DNA from: Mucilaginibacter phenanthrenivorans
GTDB lineage: Bacteria; Bacteroidota; Bacteroidia; Sphingobacteriales; Sphingobacteriaceae
Assembly: GCF_024721155.1 (NCBI RefSeq)
Contig: NZ_JAHVAP010000005.1
Coordinates: forward strand, 186,001 to 250,000
DNA length: 64,000 nt
Reading direction: 5' to 3'
Part shown: positions 53,118 to 61,021 of the stretch, piece after piece
Layout: every line of letters begins with the position of its first letter
Position numbering within the stretch: position 1 is the first letter of the stretch
Translations under genes and position numbers: made by a program
Notes under the pieces: model-generated
Told to the model about the DNA's origin: nothing
What the model saw: the letters and a program-made list of their open reading frames with translations, nothing else
Database searches by the model: none

Positions 53118-54449
53118 CTAATTGCCCGTTGGTACAAATAGCTTACTCTTGTCTACCTTTTCAACAATCATTTTATCAGTTAATATTTTCGAAATAGTGG
53201 CAAATGGCGCCGAAACTACTTCATCGCCGCTTTTTAAACCTGAAAGGATCTGGATATAGCTGTCATCCTGGATGCCTGTTGTTACCTGCACCTGTTTTAC
53301 CTTACCAGCACTGTAAACAAACACATATTCTTTTACCGGTGCAGCAATAGCTGGTTTTGATTTGTCCTCATCTTTTTTAGCACCGGTGCTGTCCTTCTTT
53401 TCCTGGCGGGTAGTAACCGACTGGATTGGAACAGATAGCGAATTGGTGTGGTTGGTGCTGATATCAACGGTAGCGGTCAATCCCGGGCGGAAGGGTACCT
53501 GGTTGTTGGCAGTTTTAACCAACAGGTCCTTATACGACTCTGGGCTTATCCTCACCTTAACGGTAAAGTTGGTCACCTGGTCGGCATTGGTACCTACCAC
53601 ATTGGCCGAACTACCAATTTCAATCACCCTACCGCCAAAGGTCTTACCATAAAAAGCGTCAACCTCAATTTTTGATGAATCGTTAAGCTTTATGCGGTTA
53701 ATATCATTTTCATTCACGTCAACATTTACATCAAGCTGGCTCAGGTCTGATATGGTCATGATCTCGGTACCGGCAAATTGCTGGGTACCTAATACACGTT
53801 CGCCAATTTCTACCGATAGCTTTGAAACTACGCCGTCAACCGGCGCATAAATGGTTGTTTTAGCCAGGTTATCCTGAGCTTCTTTAACAGATGCGTTTGA
53901 TTGAGCCAATCCATATGTAGAGCCAATAACGTTTTGCTTAGCGGCTTCCAATGCAGCCTTGGCACCTTCGTAGTTTGCCTTGGCAGCATCAAACTCGGCC
54001 GCTGTTAATACTTTATTGTTGTACAACGCCTGATCGCGTTTGTAGATCGAAGCCTGGTTTTCAAAAGTTGCTTCGGCTTGTTTAAGCATCTGGCTGGAAT
54101 TGCCAACGCTTGCCTTTTGGCTATTGTAAGATGCTACCGCACGATCATAACCCGACTGCAAGATATCAGGACGGATCTTGCAAAGCAGTTGTCCCTTCTT
54201 AACCACATCGCCTTCCTTTATCGGCAGTTCAACAACCTCACCCGACACCTCAGGGCTGATCTTTACTTCAAGATGCGGCTTAATTTTTCCGCTGGCCGAT
54301 ACCGATTCAGAGATGTCACGATTAAGCGCCTTTTCAGTAGCAACCTGCGTTTTATCAGGCTTGCCGATAACGCCCGCAACCTTTAGCACAATAAGCAGAA
54401 CGATAAGTGAGCCTAATGCGATCAGAATATATTTTGTAGTTTTTCCCAT
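53118..54449 (-). CDS. efflux periplasmic adaptor subunit (HlyD/MacA-like)
   Basis: The 443-residue membrane-fusion protein has an N-terminal anchor helix (about 5-25), a barrel-sandwich half-lipoyl motif (VEVSPEVSGEVVELPIKEGDVVKKGQLL pattern, near 60-90), a long helical hairpin (about 100-185) and the second half-lipoyl strand (TIYAPVDGVVSKLSVEIGERV). A beta-barrel and a membrane-proximal domain with KQVQVTTG and GLKSGDEVV follow. MacA-type adaptors join an ABC or RND pump to TolC; no pump gene is next to it. The TolC-type gene is 145 bases upstream. Confidence 0.9.
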   Translation of the reverse strand: MGKTTKYILIALGSLIVLLIVLKVAGVIGKPDKTQVATEKALNRDISESVSASGKIKPHLEVKISPEVSGEVVELPIKEGDVVKKGQLLCKIRPDILQSGYDRAVASYNSQKASVGNSSQMLKQAEATFENQASIYKRDQALYNNKVLTAAEFDAAKANYEGAKAALEAAKQNVIGSTYGLAQSNASVKEAQDNLAKTTIYAPVDGVVSKLSVEIGERVLGTQQFAGTEIMTISDLSQLDVNVDVNENDINRIKLNDSSKIEVDAFYGKTFGGRVIEIGSSANVVGTNADQVTNFTVKVRISPESYKDLLVKTANNQVPFRPGLTATVDISTNHTNSLSVPIQSVTTRQEKKDSTGAKKDEDKSKPAIAAPVKEYVFVYSAGKVKQVQVTTGIQDDSYIQILSGLKSGDEVVSAPFATISKILTDKMIVEKVDKSKLFVPTGN

Positions 54450-54459
54450 GATTCTATTT

Positions 54460-54541
54460 TATTTCGGAAGTCGGATTTTCGATTTCGGATTTTATTTTGA
54501 TTGTGATTTTACTTTTTTCTTCCGGACTTCCGGACTTCTTA
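54460..54541. repeat. word-repeat pair, B family, between tolC-type and adaptor genes
   Basis: On the minus strand the G-rich words at 54519-54541 (agtccggaagtccgg) are followed by the C-rich words at 54460-54491 (atccgaaatcg, atccgacttccg). The C-rich words end about ten bases before the adaptor ATG. The two parts can pair. Confidence 0.7.
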
Positions 54542-54560
54542 TTTCTTCTTTTGGATTTGC

Positions 54561-54597
54561 TATCCGCACATCTTCATATTCGCACATCCGCACATCA
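54561..54597. repeat. word repeat, cgcacatc family, starting at the tolC-type stop
   Basis: tatccgcacatc, attcgcacatccgcacatc words end inside the stop codon of the TolC-type gene (minus strand TGATGTGCGG). It is the same family and polarity as 4731-4795 after uvrB. Confidence 0.7.
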
Positions 54598-56037
54598 TAA
54601 AGTAATCGGGTTACCTATGTAATAGTCAATTACCTTGCTGCGGAATATTACCTGGTATTGCGCTTCTATCATATCATTTTGCGATTTGTCGAAATTTGTA
54701 ACCGCTGTATTGTAATCCAGCGTGTTTACAAAACCGGCATCGTAGCGCTGCTTGGTGATATTTAAAGCTTCTTTGTTCGATTCGAATGTTTGCTTTGCAG
54801 ACAAGTAACTCTTTTCAGCAGCTTCCAGGTCAAGTGTGGCCTGTATAATTGTTTTACTTAAATTGTTTTTAGCTATTTGGGTGGCCAGCTCGGCGTTCTG
54901 ATAATTCAGCTTTGCTTTACGTACCGAAGTGCGCGCGGTAAAATGATTAAAAATGGGGATCTGCACACTTAAGCCTATCGACTGGTTGAAGTTGTCGCCA
55001 AACTGGTTTGTAAATGAGTATGGGCCATATATAGGTTGTACACTTGTGGCAACAACAGGTTGGCCGGTAGCTTGAACTGTTCCAATTTGTTGGGTAAAGG
55101 GGGATAAGCCAATTACTTTTTGCTTATTTTGATTGGAATAGTTTGACCCGACCCCACCAAATAACGATACCGTTGGGTAATAGCTTCCCTTAGCAACCTT
55201 TATAGCCTGGGCCGATGTTTGCTGCTGCAGTTCAGCAAGGCGGATATCGGGATTAATGGTAAAGGCTGTTTTAATTACCTCGGTGGCATCATAAATTGTG
55301 CGGATATTAGTTAGTTTGCTGATATCCGGCTTTTCAACGGCTATTTCTGTTGCTGGATCCATCTCCATGTATTGTTTCAATATCAGAATGGCAAGATCAA
55401 CCTGGTTTTGGGCGTTGGTTAAATTCAACTCGGCTGTTGAAACCTGTGCCTTTGCCTGTGCAAGGTCGGCCATGGTTGCATTTTGCTGATCGAAGTTTTT
55501 CTGGGCCCTGTCTAAAGTTATTTTAGCCAGTTCAATTTGCTGTTTTGCAGCAGCCACTAGATCTTGGTCAGTAAGGATGGTAAGATAGTCGGTAACCACG
55601 TTTAAAAGCAGGTCGTTTTTTACCTTGGCAGTGCTGGTTTTGTTTACATCCAGCTGTAGTTTGTTCTGCAGGATCTGGTTGCGCAACTGCCCTCCCTGGA
55701 AAAGGGTAACAGCTACCGAAGCCTGCCCGTTAATATATAAAAACGACTGGCTGCTATAAGTATAGGTGGTTAAATTGGGGCTGCGGCCAAAGTTATAGGA
55801 AGCCTGCGGGTTAGCGCTCACAGTTGGCAACTGGTTATACCTGGCCTGCTTGTAATCTTCATTAGCCAGGCTTTCATTAACTACCGCCTGCTTAATGGTA
55901 AGGTTATTAGCGAGGGTAAGATCAACCGCCTTTTGGAGGCTTATCACTTGTTGTGCTTTTACCGAAGAACTCAGTAAAGCCAAACATACAATGCTTAAGA
56001 TACCCGCCCTTGTTAGTTTAAATATATTTTGTGTCAT
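54595..56037 (-). CDS. TolC-family outer-membrane efflux protein
   Basis: The protein of about 480 residues has a signal peptide (ending SVKAQ) and two repeats of the TolC helical-barrel pattern: ISLQKAVDLTLANNLTIKQA, YNFGRSPN, TAELNLTNAQNQVDLAILILKQYM, then IRLAELQQQTSAQAIKVAKGSYYPTVSLFGG and GLSVQIPIFN. It forms the outer-membrane duct of a tripartite export system together with the adaptor gene downstream. I prefer the start MTQNIFKLT at 56037; the frame is open to 56055. It is divergent from a deacetylase gene. Confidence 0.9.
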   Translation of the reverse strand: MTQNIFKLTRAGILSIVCLALLSSSVKAQQVISLQKAVDLTLANNLTIKQAVVNESLANEDYKQARYNQLPTVSANPQASYNFGRSPNLTTYTYSSQSFLYINGQASVAVTLFQGGQLRNQILQNKLQLDVNKTSTAKVKNDLLLNVVTDYLTILTDQDLVAAAKQQIELAKITLDRAQKNFDQQNATMADLAQAKAQVSTAELNLTNAQNQVDLAILILKQYMEMDPATEIAVEKPDISKLTNIRTIYDATEVIKTAFTINPDIRLAELQQQTSAQAIKVAKGSYYPTVSLFGGVGSNYSNQNKQKVIGLSPFTQQIGTVQATGQPVVATSVQPIYGPYSFTNQFGDNFNQSIGLSVQIPIFNHFTARTSVRKAKLNYQNAELATQIAKNNLSKTIIQATLDLEAAEKSYLSAKQTFESNKEALNITKQRYDAGFVNTLDYNTAVTNFDKSQNDMIEAQYQVIFRSKVIDYYIGNPITL

Positions 56038-56050
56038 AAGGTTATATTTG

Positions 56051-56190
56051 TTCACAGATCATGGTTGATAGTTCATAGCAACCGCGATAATTCCCTTTTA
56101 TATAAATTATTAATAATTTTAGGCCATATTGCCAGCCTTAAAACTAACAGCGCTCAAGATAGCATGAACTATGAACCGTCAACCATTAGC
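56051..56190. repeat. word-repeat arms flanking a divergent promoter region
   Basis: 56051-56082 (atcatggttgatagttcat) and 56161-56190 (catgaactatgaaccgtcaa) are imperfect reverse complements. Each lies just upstream of one of the two divergent genes, in the C-rich form relative to that gene. Confidence 0.7.
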
Positions 56191-56196
56191 TAAAAA

Positions 56197-56826
56197 ATGT
56201 ACTTGGTAAAAACCCCCTGGCTGCTTAAAAAGCTTTATCCCAATTTACTATGGAATGCAAACCGCAGCAGCCGGTGCATTTATCTCACTTTTGACGATGG
56301 ACCTATACCGATTGTTACACCGTTTGTTTTAAATATTTTAAAACAGTACAATGCCAAAGCCACGTTTTTCTGCATCGGCGACAATGTAAACAAACACCCC
56401 GACATATTTGAACAAGTAAAAAACGAGGGGCACGCTATTGGAAATCATACCTATAATCACTTAAAAGGCTGGGATACAGAAGACAATATCTATCTTGATA
56501 ACATTTTACAGGCCGATAAACTACTGGATACAAAATTGTTCCGGCCGCCTTATGGCCGCATGAAAAGGTCACAATTGAAGTTGCTGCAGGAAGCCAAACC
56601 GGGGCTGCAAGCTATAATGTGGAATGTATTGTCTGCTGATTTTGATTTGAATGTAACGCCAGAACAATGTTTGGATAATGTTTTGAAGAACACCAAAGGC
56701 GGGGACATAGTACTGTTTCATGATAGCCTGAAGGCAAAAGAAAGAATGGAATATGCCTTGCCGAGAGCAATGGAGGTGTGGAGCAGGGAAGGTTATGAGT
56801 TTAAATGCCTGGATCAGAACCCTTAG
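56197..56826 (+). CDS. polysaccharide deacetylase (NodB domain)
   Basis: The 209-residue protein has the full NodB motifs: TFDDGPIP (motif 1, metal Asp and base Asp), GNHTYNHL (motif 2, metal His pair), RPPYGRMK (motif 3) and VLFHDSLKAKERM (motif 5). It should remove N-acetyl groups from a polymer such as peptidoglycan or surface polysaccharide. No clear signal peptide is seen (MYLVKTPWLLKKL), so it may be cytoplasmic or membrane-associated. It differs from the altered NodB protein at 49400. Confidence 0.9.
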   Translation: MYLVKTPWLLKKLYPNLLWNANRSSRCIYLTFDDGPIPIVTPFVLNILKQYNAKATFFCIGDNVNKHPDIFEQVKNEGHAIGNHTYNHLKGWDTEDNIYLDNILQADKLLDTKLFRPPYGRMKRSQLKLLQEAKPGLQAIMWNVLSADFDLNVTPEQCLDNVLKNTKGGDIVLFHDSLKAKERMEYALPRAMEVWSREGYEFKCLDQNP

Positions 56827-56882
56827 CGTTCTGGAATTTTAAGAATACCAAAGAAAATAAAGATTCTTTGTAATATTGAAGT

Positions 56883-57749
56883 ATGACCGAAGCTGATCCA
56901 CAATATCCATCAACCACCGATTTTGAAATTCAGAGAACTCCCTATCCGGATGTACAAAAGCTTGTCACACTTTTTTTTATCATACTGTTAAACACGGTGA
57001 TTGTTGCAATACCGGCAGGGATAATTTTAGCTATTTTTCCCAAAATGCCATTTGTATACAAGTCGCTTTTTAACATCGTACTTTATGTAGCGCCAATGCT
57101 TCTTAGTATAAATTATGCTTTGCGAAAAAGCAAAAAGCAACAAGGTTATTCCATCAGCATAAATTTTAACAAAATACAGGGGTGGCTTGTGCCCGTTGTT
57201 ATCATCGGCGCGCTGGCGTTAATCATCCCATTAGAATGGCTCTCCGATCTGATCCCGATGCCGAACTCAGTTAAGAAAGTATTTGAAGAAGCCTTTACAA
57301 AGGATGTTTTTTCTATTGCTACCGTTAGCATTGCAGCTCCAATTCTTGAAGAAATATTGTGCCGCGGAATTATTTTAAATGGCCTGTTAAAAAATTATCC
57401 GCCTTTTAAGGCTATCCTGATATCTGCCATATTTTTCGGCGCAATACATCTTAATCCATGGCAAGCGCTTCCGGCATTCATCGGCGGAATGTACCTGGGC
57501 TGGCTTTACTATAAAACGCAATCTGTCATCCCCGGAATGATCATTCATTTCACCATTAACTTTACCGCATCAATGATGCTGTTTTTACCGGGTCCGGAAC
57601 AGGAGCTTAGAGCTTTTATGGGTATGCACAATTACATTTTGGCAATACTGGCTTCTGTTGTTGTTTTTGCCGGAATTTGCATTATCATCTATAAAAAAGC
57701 ATGTGCCATTGCCGACCCTCTTTTCAATGTAGAATATCAAGAAGACTAA
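56883..57749 (+). CDS. CPBP family intramembrane metalloprotease
   Basis: The 288-residue protein has about eight membrane helices and the CPBP (type II CAAX-like) motifs: EEILCRGIIL (EExxxR), FFGAIHLNPW (FxxxH) and HFTINF (HxxxN/B). Such proteases cleave prenylated or leader-bearing peptides in the membrane; in bacteria the substrate is often unknown. It follows the deacetylase by 56 bases, probably in one operon. Confidence 0.88.
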   Translation: MTEADPQYPSTTDFEIQRTPYPDVQKLVTLFFIILLNTVIVAIPAGIILAIFPKMPFVYKSLFNIVLYVAPMLLSINYALRKSKKQQGYSISINFNKIQGWLVPVVIIGALALIIPLEWLSDLIPMPNSVKKVFEEAFTKDVFSIATVSIAAPILEEILCRGIILNGLLKNYPPFKAILISAIFFGAIHLNPWQALPAFIGGMYLGWLYYKTQSVIPGMIIHFTINFTASMMLFLPGPEQELRAFMGMHNYILAILASVVVFAGICIIIYKKACAIADPLFNVEYQED

Positions 57750-57758
57750 ATCTCTTCC

Positions 57759-57787
57759 ATAGCGATGGGTTTAAAACCCATCGCTAT
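57759..57787. repeat. 29-base palindrome, REP-like
   Basis: atagcgatgggttt at 57759-57772 is the reverse complement of aaacccatcgctat at 57774-57787. It lies after the CPBP gene; the T-run would be on the minus strand, so it is not a normal plus-strand terminator. Similar gcgatgggtttaaaaccc elements are common between genes in several phyla, from memory. Confidence 0.7.
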
Positions 57788-57807
57788 AAAAAAACATCAC
57801 CCGCATT

Positions 57808-57842
57808 CAACTAATCTCTAACCGCCAGTCTCTAATCTCTAT
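57808..57842. repeat. word repeat, ctaatctct family, upstream of acnA
   Basis: caactaatctct, then cagtctctaatctctat. The same arrangement with the same spacing lies directly before the ftcD start (62706-62740, minus strand), which shows that the words are shared between loci. Confidence 0.75.
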
Positions 57843-57871
57843 TTAGAACCTATCCAAATAACAATTGTACA

Positions 57872-57903
57872 TTGGGCTGACTTCCTTTTACTTCTAATTT
57901 TTG
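57872..57903 (+). promoter_or_regulatory. candidate acnA promoter
   Basis: ttg at 57872-57874, then 20 bases, then taatttttg at 57895-57903 (one extra base relative to TAnnTTTG). It is followed by a 20-base dyad at 57916-57935. Confidence 0.45.
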
Positions 57904-57915
57904 TAAATTCGCCGG

Positions 57916-57935
57916 ATTGACTCTACAGAGTCAAT
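57916..57935. promoter_or_regulatory. perfect 20-base dyad in the acnA leader
   Basis: attgactct and agagtcaat flank two central bases exactly. The dyad begins about 10 bases after the predicted transcription start, where it could be an operator or form a leader hairpin. No regulator can be named. Confidence 0.5.
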
Positions 57936-57969
57936 TTTAGTTATTATACACCTAAAAAATCAAATACAA

Positions 57970-60237
57970 ATGGCTTTTGATTTAGATATGATCAAAAAGG
58001 TTTACGACCGCTACAGCACCCGTGTTGATGCCGCCCGTAAAGCTACCGGTAAACACCTTACTTTAACCGAAAAAATATTATATGCCCACCTGAGCGAAGG
58101 AGATGCCCAAACAGCATTTGGCCGTGGGGTTGACTATGTTGACTTTGCACCCGATCGTGTTGCTATGCAGGATGCTACTGCGCAAATGGCTTTATTGCAG
58201 TTTATGCAAGCTGGCCGTCCGCAGGTTGCTGTTCCTTCAACTGTGCATTGCGATCACCTGATCCAGGCTAAAGTTGGCGCTGACGCTGACTTAAGCACTG
58301 CCAAAGATGTGAACCGCGAGGTTTATGATTTCCTGGCCTCCGTTTCTGATAAATACGGACTGGGTTTCTGGAAACCTGGTGCAGGTATTATTCACCAGGT
58401 TGTGTTGGAGAACTATGCATTCCCGGGTGGTATGATGATCGGTACCGACTCACACACACCTAACGCAGGTGGTTTGGGTATGATCGCTATTGGCGTTGGT
58501 GGCGCTGATGCCTGCGACGTTATGGCCGGGCTGCCATGGGAACTAAAATTCCCTAAACTTATTGGTGTTAAATTAACCGGTAAATTATCAGGCTGGTCCT
58601 CAGCTAAAGACGTTATTTTGAAAGTTGCCGGGATCCTTACTGTAAAAGGTGGTACAGGCGCCATTGTTGAATATTTTGGCGAAGGTGCACGTTCACTTTC
58701 TGCTACCGGTAAAGGTACCATTTGTAACATGGGTGCTGAGATCGGCGCAACTACTTCGATCTTCGGATATGATGAAAAAGCAGCAACTTACCTGAGCGGT
58801 ACAAAACGTGCCGACATTGCTGAGCTTGCTAACGCGATAAAAGAACACTTAACAGGTGATGATGAAGTTTATGCAAATCCTGAACAATATTTTGACCAGG
58901 TTATCGAGATAAATTTATCTGAACTTGAACCACATGTAAATGGTCCATTCACACCGGATCTGGCATGGCCTATCTCGAAATTTGCTACTGCAGTTAAAGA
59001 AAACGGCTGGCCTACAAAACTGGAAGTTGGTTTGATTGGTTCATGTACCAACTCATCTTATGAAGATATTACCCGTTCGGCATCTATTGCTAAACAGGCA
59101 ATTGATAAACATTTAGTAACTAAGGCAGAGTTTACCATCACTCCGGGTTCGGAGCTGGTGCGCTATACCGTTGACCGTGATGGCTACCTCGCTACATTTG
59201 CCGAAATGGGCGGTGTAGTTTTGGCAAACGCCTGCGGCCCGTGTATTGGCCAGTGGGCGCGTCATACCGACGATCCTACCCGTAAAAACTCGATCATCAC
59301 TTCATTCAACCGTAACTTTGCGAAACGCCAGGATGGTAATCCTAACACCCACGCGTTTGTAGCATCGCCGGAAATTGTTACAGCCTTCGCGATAGCAGGT
59401 GATTTAACCTTCAACCCGCTTACTGATACGCTGACCAACGAAAAAGGCGAACAGGTTAAGCTTGACGAACCATTGGGCATCGAAATGCCGATCAATGGTT
59501 ATGCGGTTAAGGATGCAGGTTACCAGGCACCGGCTGAAGACGGCAGCCAGATCAATGTAATTGTTGATCCTAAATCATCACGTTTGCAATTGCTTGATCC
59601 TTTCTCTGCATGGGAAGGCACTGATATCACCGGCTTAAAACTGCTGATAAAAGCCAAAGGTAAATGTACTACCGACCATATTTCAATGGCTGGCCCATGG
59701 TTGAAATTCCGTGGCCACCTGGATAATATCTCGAACAACATGCTGATCGGCGCTATCAACTACTTTAACTTAACAGCCGACAGTGTTAAAAATGAATTAA
59801 CCGGCGAATACGGACCGGTTCCTGCTACCCAGCGCGATTACAAAGCGCATGGTATAGGAACAATAGTTGTAGGCGACGAAAACTACGGCGAAGGCTCATC
59901 ACGTGAGCATGCTGCTATGGAACCGCGTCACTTAGGCGTTCGTGCTATCCTGGTAAAATCATTTGCCCGCATCCACGAAACCAACCTTAAAAAACAAGGT
60001 ATGCTCGGCATCACTTTTGCCGACAGCAACGATTACGAAAAGATCCAGGAGGATGATACCATCGACATCACCGGCTTAACTACTTTTGCTCCTGGCAAAC
60101 AGTTAACCGTAGTGCTGCACCACAAAGACGGTTCTACAGAATCATTTGCAGTAAACCATACTTATAATGCACAGCAGATTGAATGGTTTAAAGCTGGTGG
60201 CGCGCTGAATATCATCAGGAAGCAAATGGCTTCGTAA
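57970..60237 (+). CDS. acnA: aconitate hydratase (mitochondrial-type monomer)
   Basis: Aconitase converts citrate to isocitrate in the TCA cycle using a [4Fe-4S] cluster. The 755-residue protein shows [22 protein letters not shown], the cluster cysteines in [11 protein letters not shown] and ACGPCIGQW, and the C-terminal swivel domain with [11 protein letters not shown] and [12 protein letters not shown]. The length matches mitochondrial-type aconitase, shorter than bacterial AcnA of about 890, so the symbol is by role. The N-terminus [15 protein letters not shown] is clean. Confidence 0.95.
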   Translation: MAFDLDMIKKVYDRYSTRVDAARKATGKHLTLTEKILYAHLSEGDAQTAFGRGVDYVDFAPDRVAMQDATAQMALLQFMQAGRPQVAVPSTVHCDHLIQAKVGADADLSTAKDVNREVYDFLASVSDKYGLGFWKPGAGIIHQVVLENYAFPGGMMIGTDSHTPNAGGLGMIAIGVGGADACDVMAGLPWELKFPKLIGVKLTGKLSGWSSAKDVILKVAGILTVKGGTGAIVEYFGEGARSLSATGKGTICNMGAEIGATTSIFGYDEKAATYLSGTKRADIAELANAIKEHLTGDDEVYANPEQYFDQVIEINLSELEPHVNGPFTPDLAWPISKFATAVKENGWPTKLEVGLIGSCTNSSYEDITRSASIAKQAIDKHLVTKAEFTITPGSELVRYTVDRDGYLATFAEMGGVVLANACGPCIGQWARHTDDPTRKNSIITSFNRNFAKRQDGNPNTHAFVASPEIVTAFAIAGDLTFNPLTDTLTNEKGEQVKLDEPLGIEMPINGYAVKDAGYQAPAEDGSQINVIVDPKSSRLQLLDPFSAWEGTDITGLKLLIKAKGKCTTDHISMAGPWLKFRGHLDNISNNMLIGAINYFNLTADSVKNELTGEYGPVPATQRDYKAHGIGTIVVGDENYGEGSSREHAAMEPRHLGVRAILVKSFARIHETNLKKQGMLGITFADSNDYEKIQEDDTIDITGLTTFAPGKQLTVVLHHKDGSTESFAVNHTYNAQQIEWFKAGGALNIIRKQMAS

Positions 60238-60288
60238 GCTAAAAGTTTAAAGACCAAAGCAGAAAACAGCTTTCTGCTTTAAGCATAT

Positions 60289-60321
60289 AAAAGCCTTCTC
60301 ATTTTTTGGGGAGGCTTTTTT
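60289..60321 (+). terminator. terminator after aconitase
   Basis: aaaagccttctc pairs with ggggaggctttt (with G-T pairs) around an eight-base T-rich loop, followed by T's at 60317-60321. Confidence 0.8.
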
Positions 60322-60350
60322 TATATTTATACAATCCTATTTAATAATTT

Positions 60351-60668
60351 ATGAGAAAATATTTCTTTATCACCGTCTGCTTTTGTATGCTGTTGATTTC
60401 CTGCAGTCAGCCATCCCTTTACACAGGCATTAAATATCCGAAAACGAAATCTGTGGATGTGTTTTATTCTGCCGGTGAAGTTAAGCGGCCCTACAAGGTG
60501 ATGGGGCGTATCATCGCTCATAAGTACTCCCGCGATATTCTAAAACAAAACCTGGCGCATGATGCAAGGCGGGCCGGAGCCGATGCTGTAATTATTATTG
60601 GGGATGATTCCTCTGTTACGGGAAAACCAAACCGTGTAGCCGCTGATGCTATTAAATACGACAGGTAA
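60351..60668 (+). CDS. small lipoprotein, unknown function
   Basis: The 105-residue protein has a signal sequence with a lipobox (LLISC, Cys about 18), then a small alpha/beta domain with KVMGRIIAHKYS and ARRAGADAVIIIGDDSS. The DARRAGADAVII part resembles the fold of YbjQ/DUF4156-like or RcsF-like surface lipoproteins; the family cannot be named with confidence. The C-terminus ends at 60668. Confidence 0.75.
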   Translation: MRKYFFITVCFCMLLISCSQPSLYTGIKYPKTKSVDVFYSAGEVKRPYKVMGRIIAHKYSRDILKQNLAHDARRAGADAVIIIGDDSSVTGKPNRVAADAIKYDR

Positions 60669-60685
60669 CGATTCACCGTTCCAGT

Positions 60686-60925
60686 TTGTTGACCATTGCA
60701 ATAATCGTTTTGGGCGGGTTAATGCTGGTGGATAGCCTGCCGTCACTTATTTTCAACGGATTTGAATATATTCAAAACGATACCACCTATTCCAAAATAC
60801 GAGACAATCGGGCAACCCCATACTTGGTATCGAACTTTTTAAAAGTAGTTGTGGGCTATTTTATGGTTGCCGATAGCCGGTTAGTAGTGAACTTTATAGA
60901 GCGGAAAAGAAGGAAGGCTAACTAA
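60686..60925 (+). CDS. small membrane protein or C-terminal remnant
   Basis: The frame starts at a TTG (60686; an in-frame ATG occurs at 60722) and encodes up to 79 residues: a hydrophobic N-terminal segment, IQNDTTYSKIRDNRATPYLVSNFLK, and a second helix ending MVADSRLVVNFIERKRRK. The last part resembles the C-terminal helix pair of larger Bacteroidota membrane proteins, so this may be a remnant of one or a genuine small protein. The lack of a good start lowers confidence. Confidence 0.45.
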   Translation: MLTIAIIVLGGLMLVDSLPSLIFNGFEYIQNDTTYSKIRDNRATPYLVSNFLKVVVGYFMVADSRLVVNFIERKRRKAN

Positions 60926-61006
60926 AGATTTACGAAGTTTAACTCGTAATGATTCGTTTTCAGCGGCCTCGTTGAGGGCTGCACCGTTTAAAAACTTCGT
61001 AAATCT
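60926..61006. repeat. inverted repeat, cagatttacgaag family
   Basis: agatttacgaagttt at 60926-60940 pairs with aaacttcgtaaatct at 60992-61006, around about 50 bases. It is the same family as the hairpin at 43568-43602, but with a long central insert. It lies between convergent genes. Confidence 0.75.
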
Positions 61007-61021
61007 GATAACTTCAAACGG

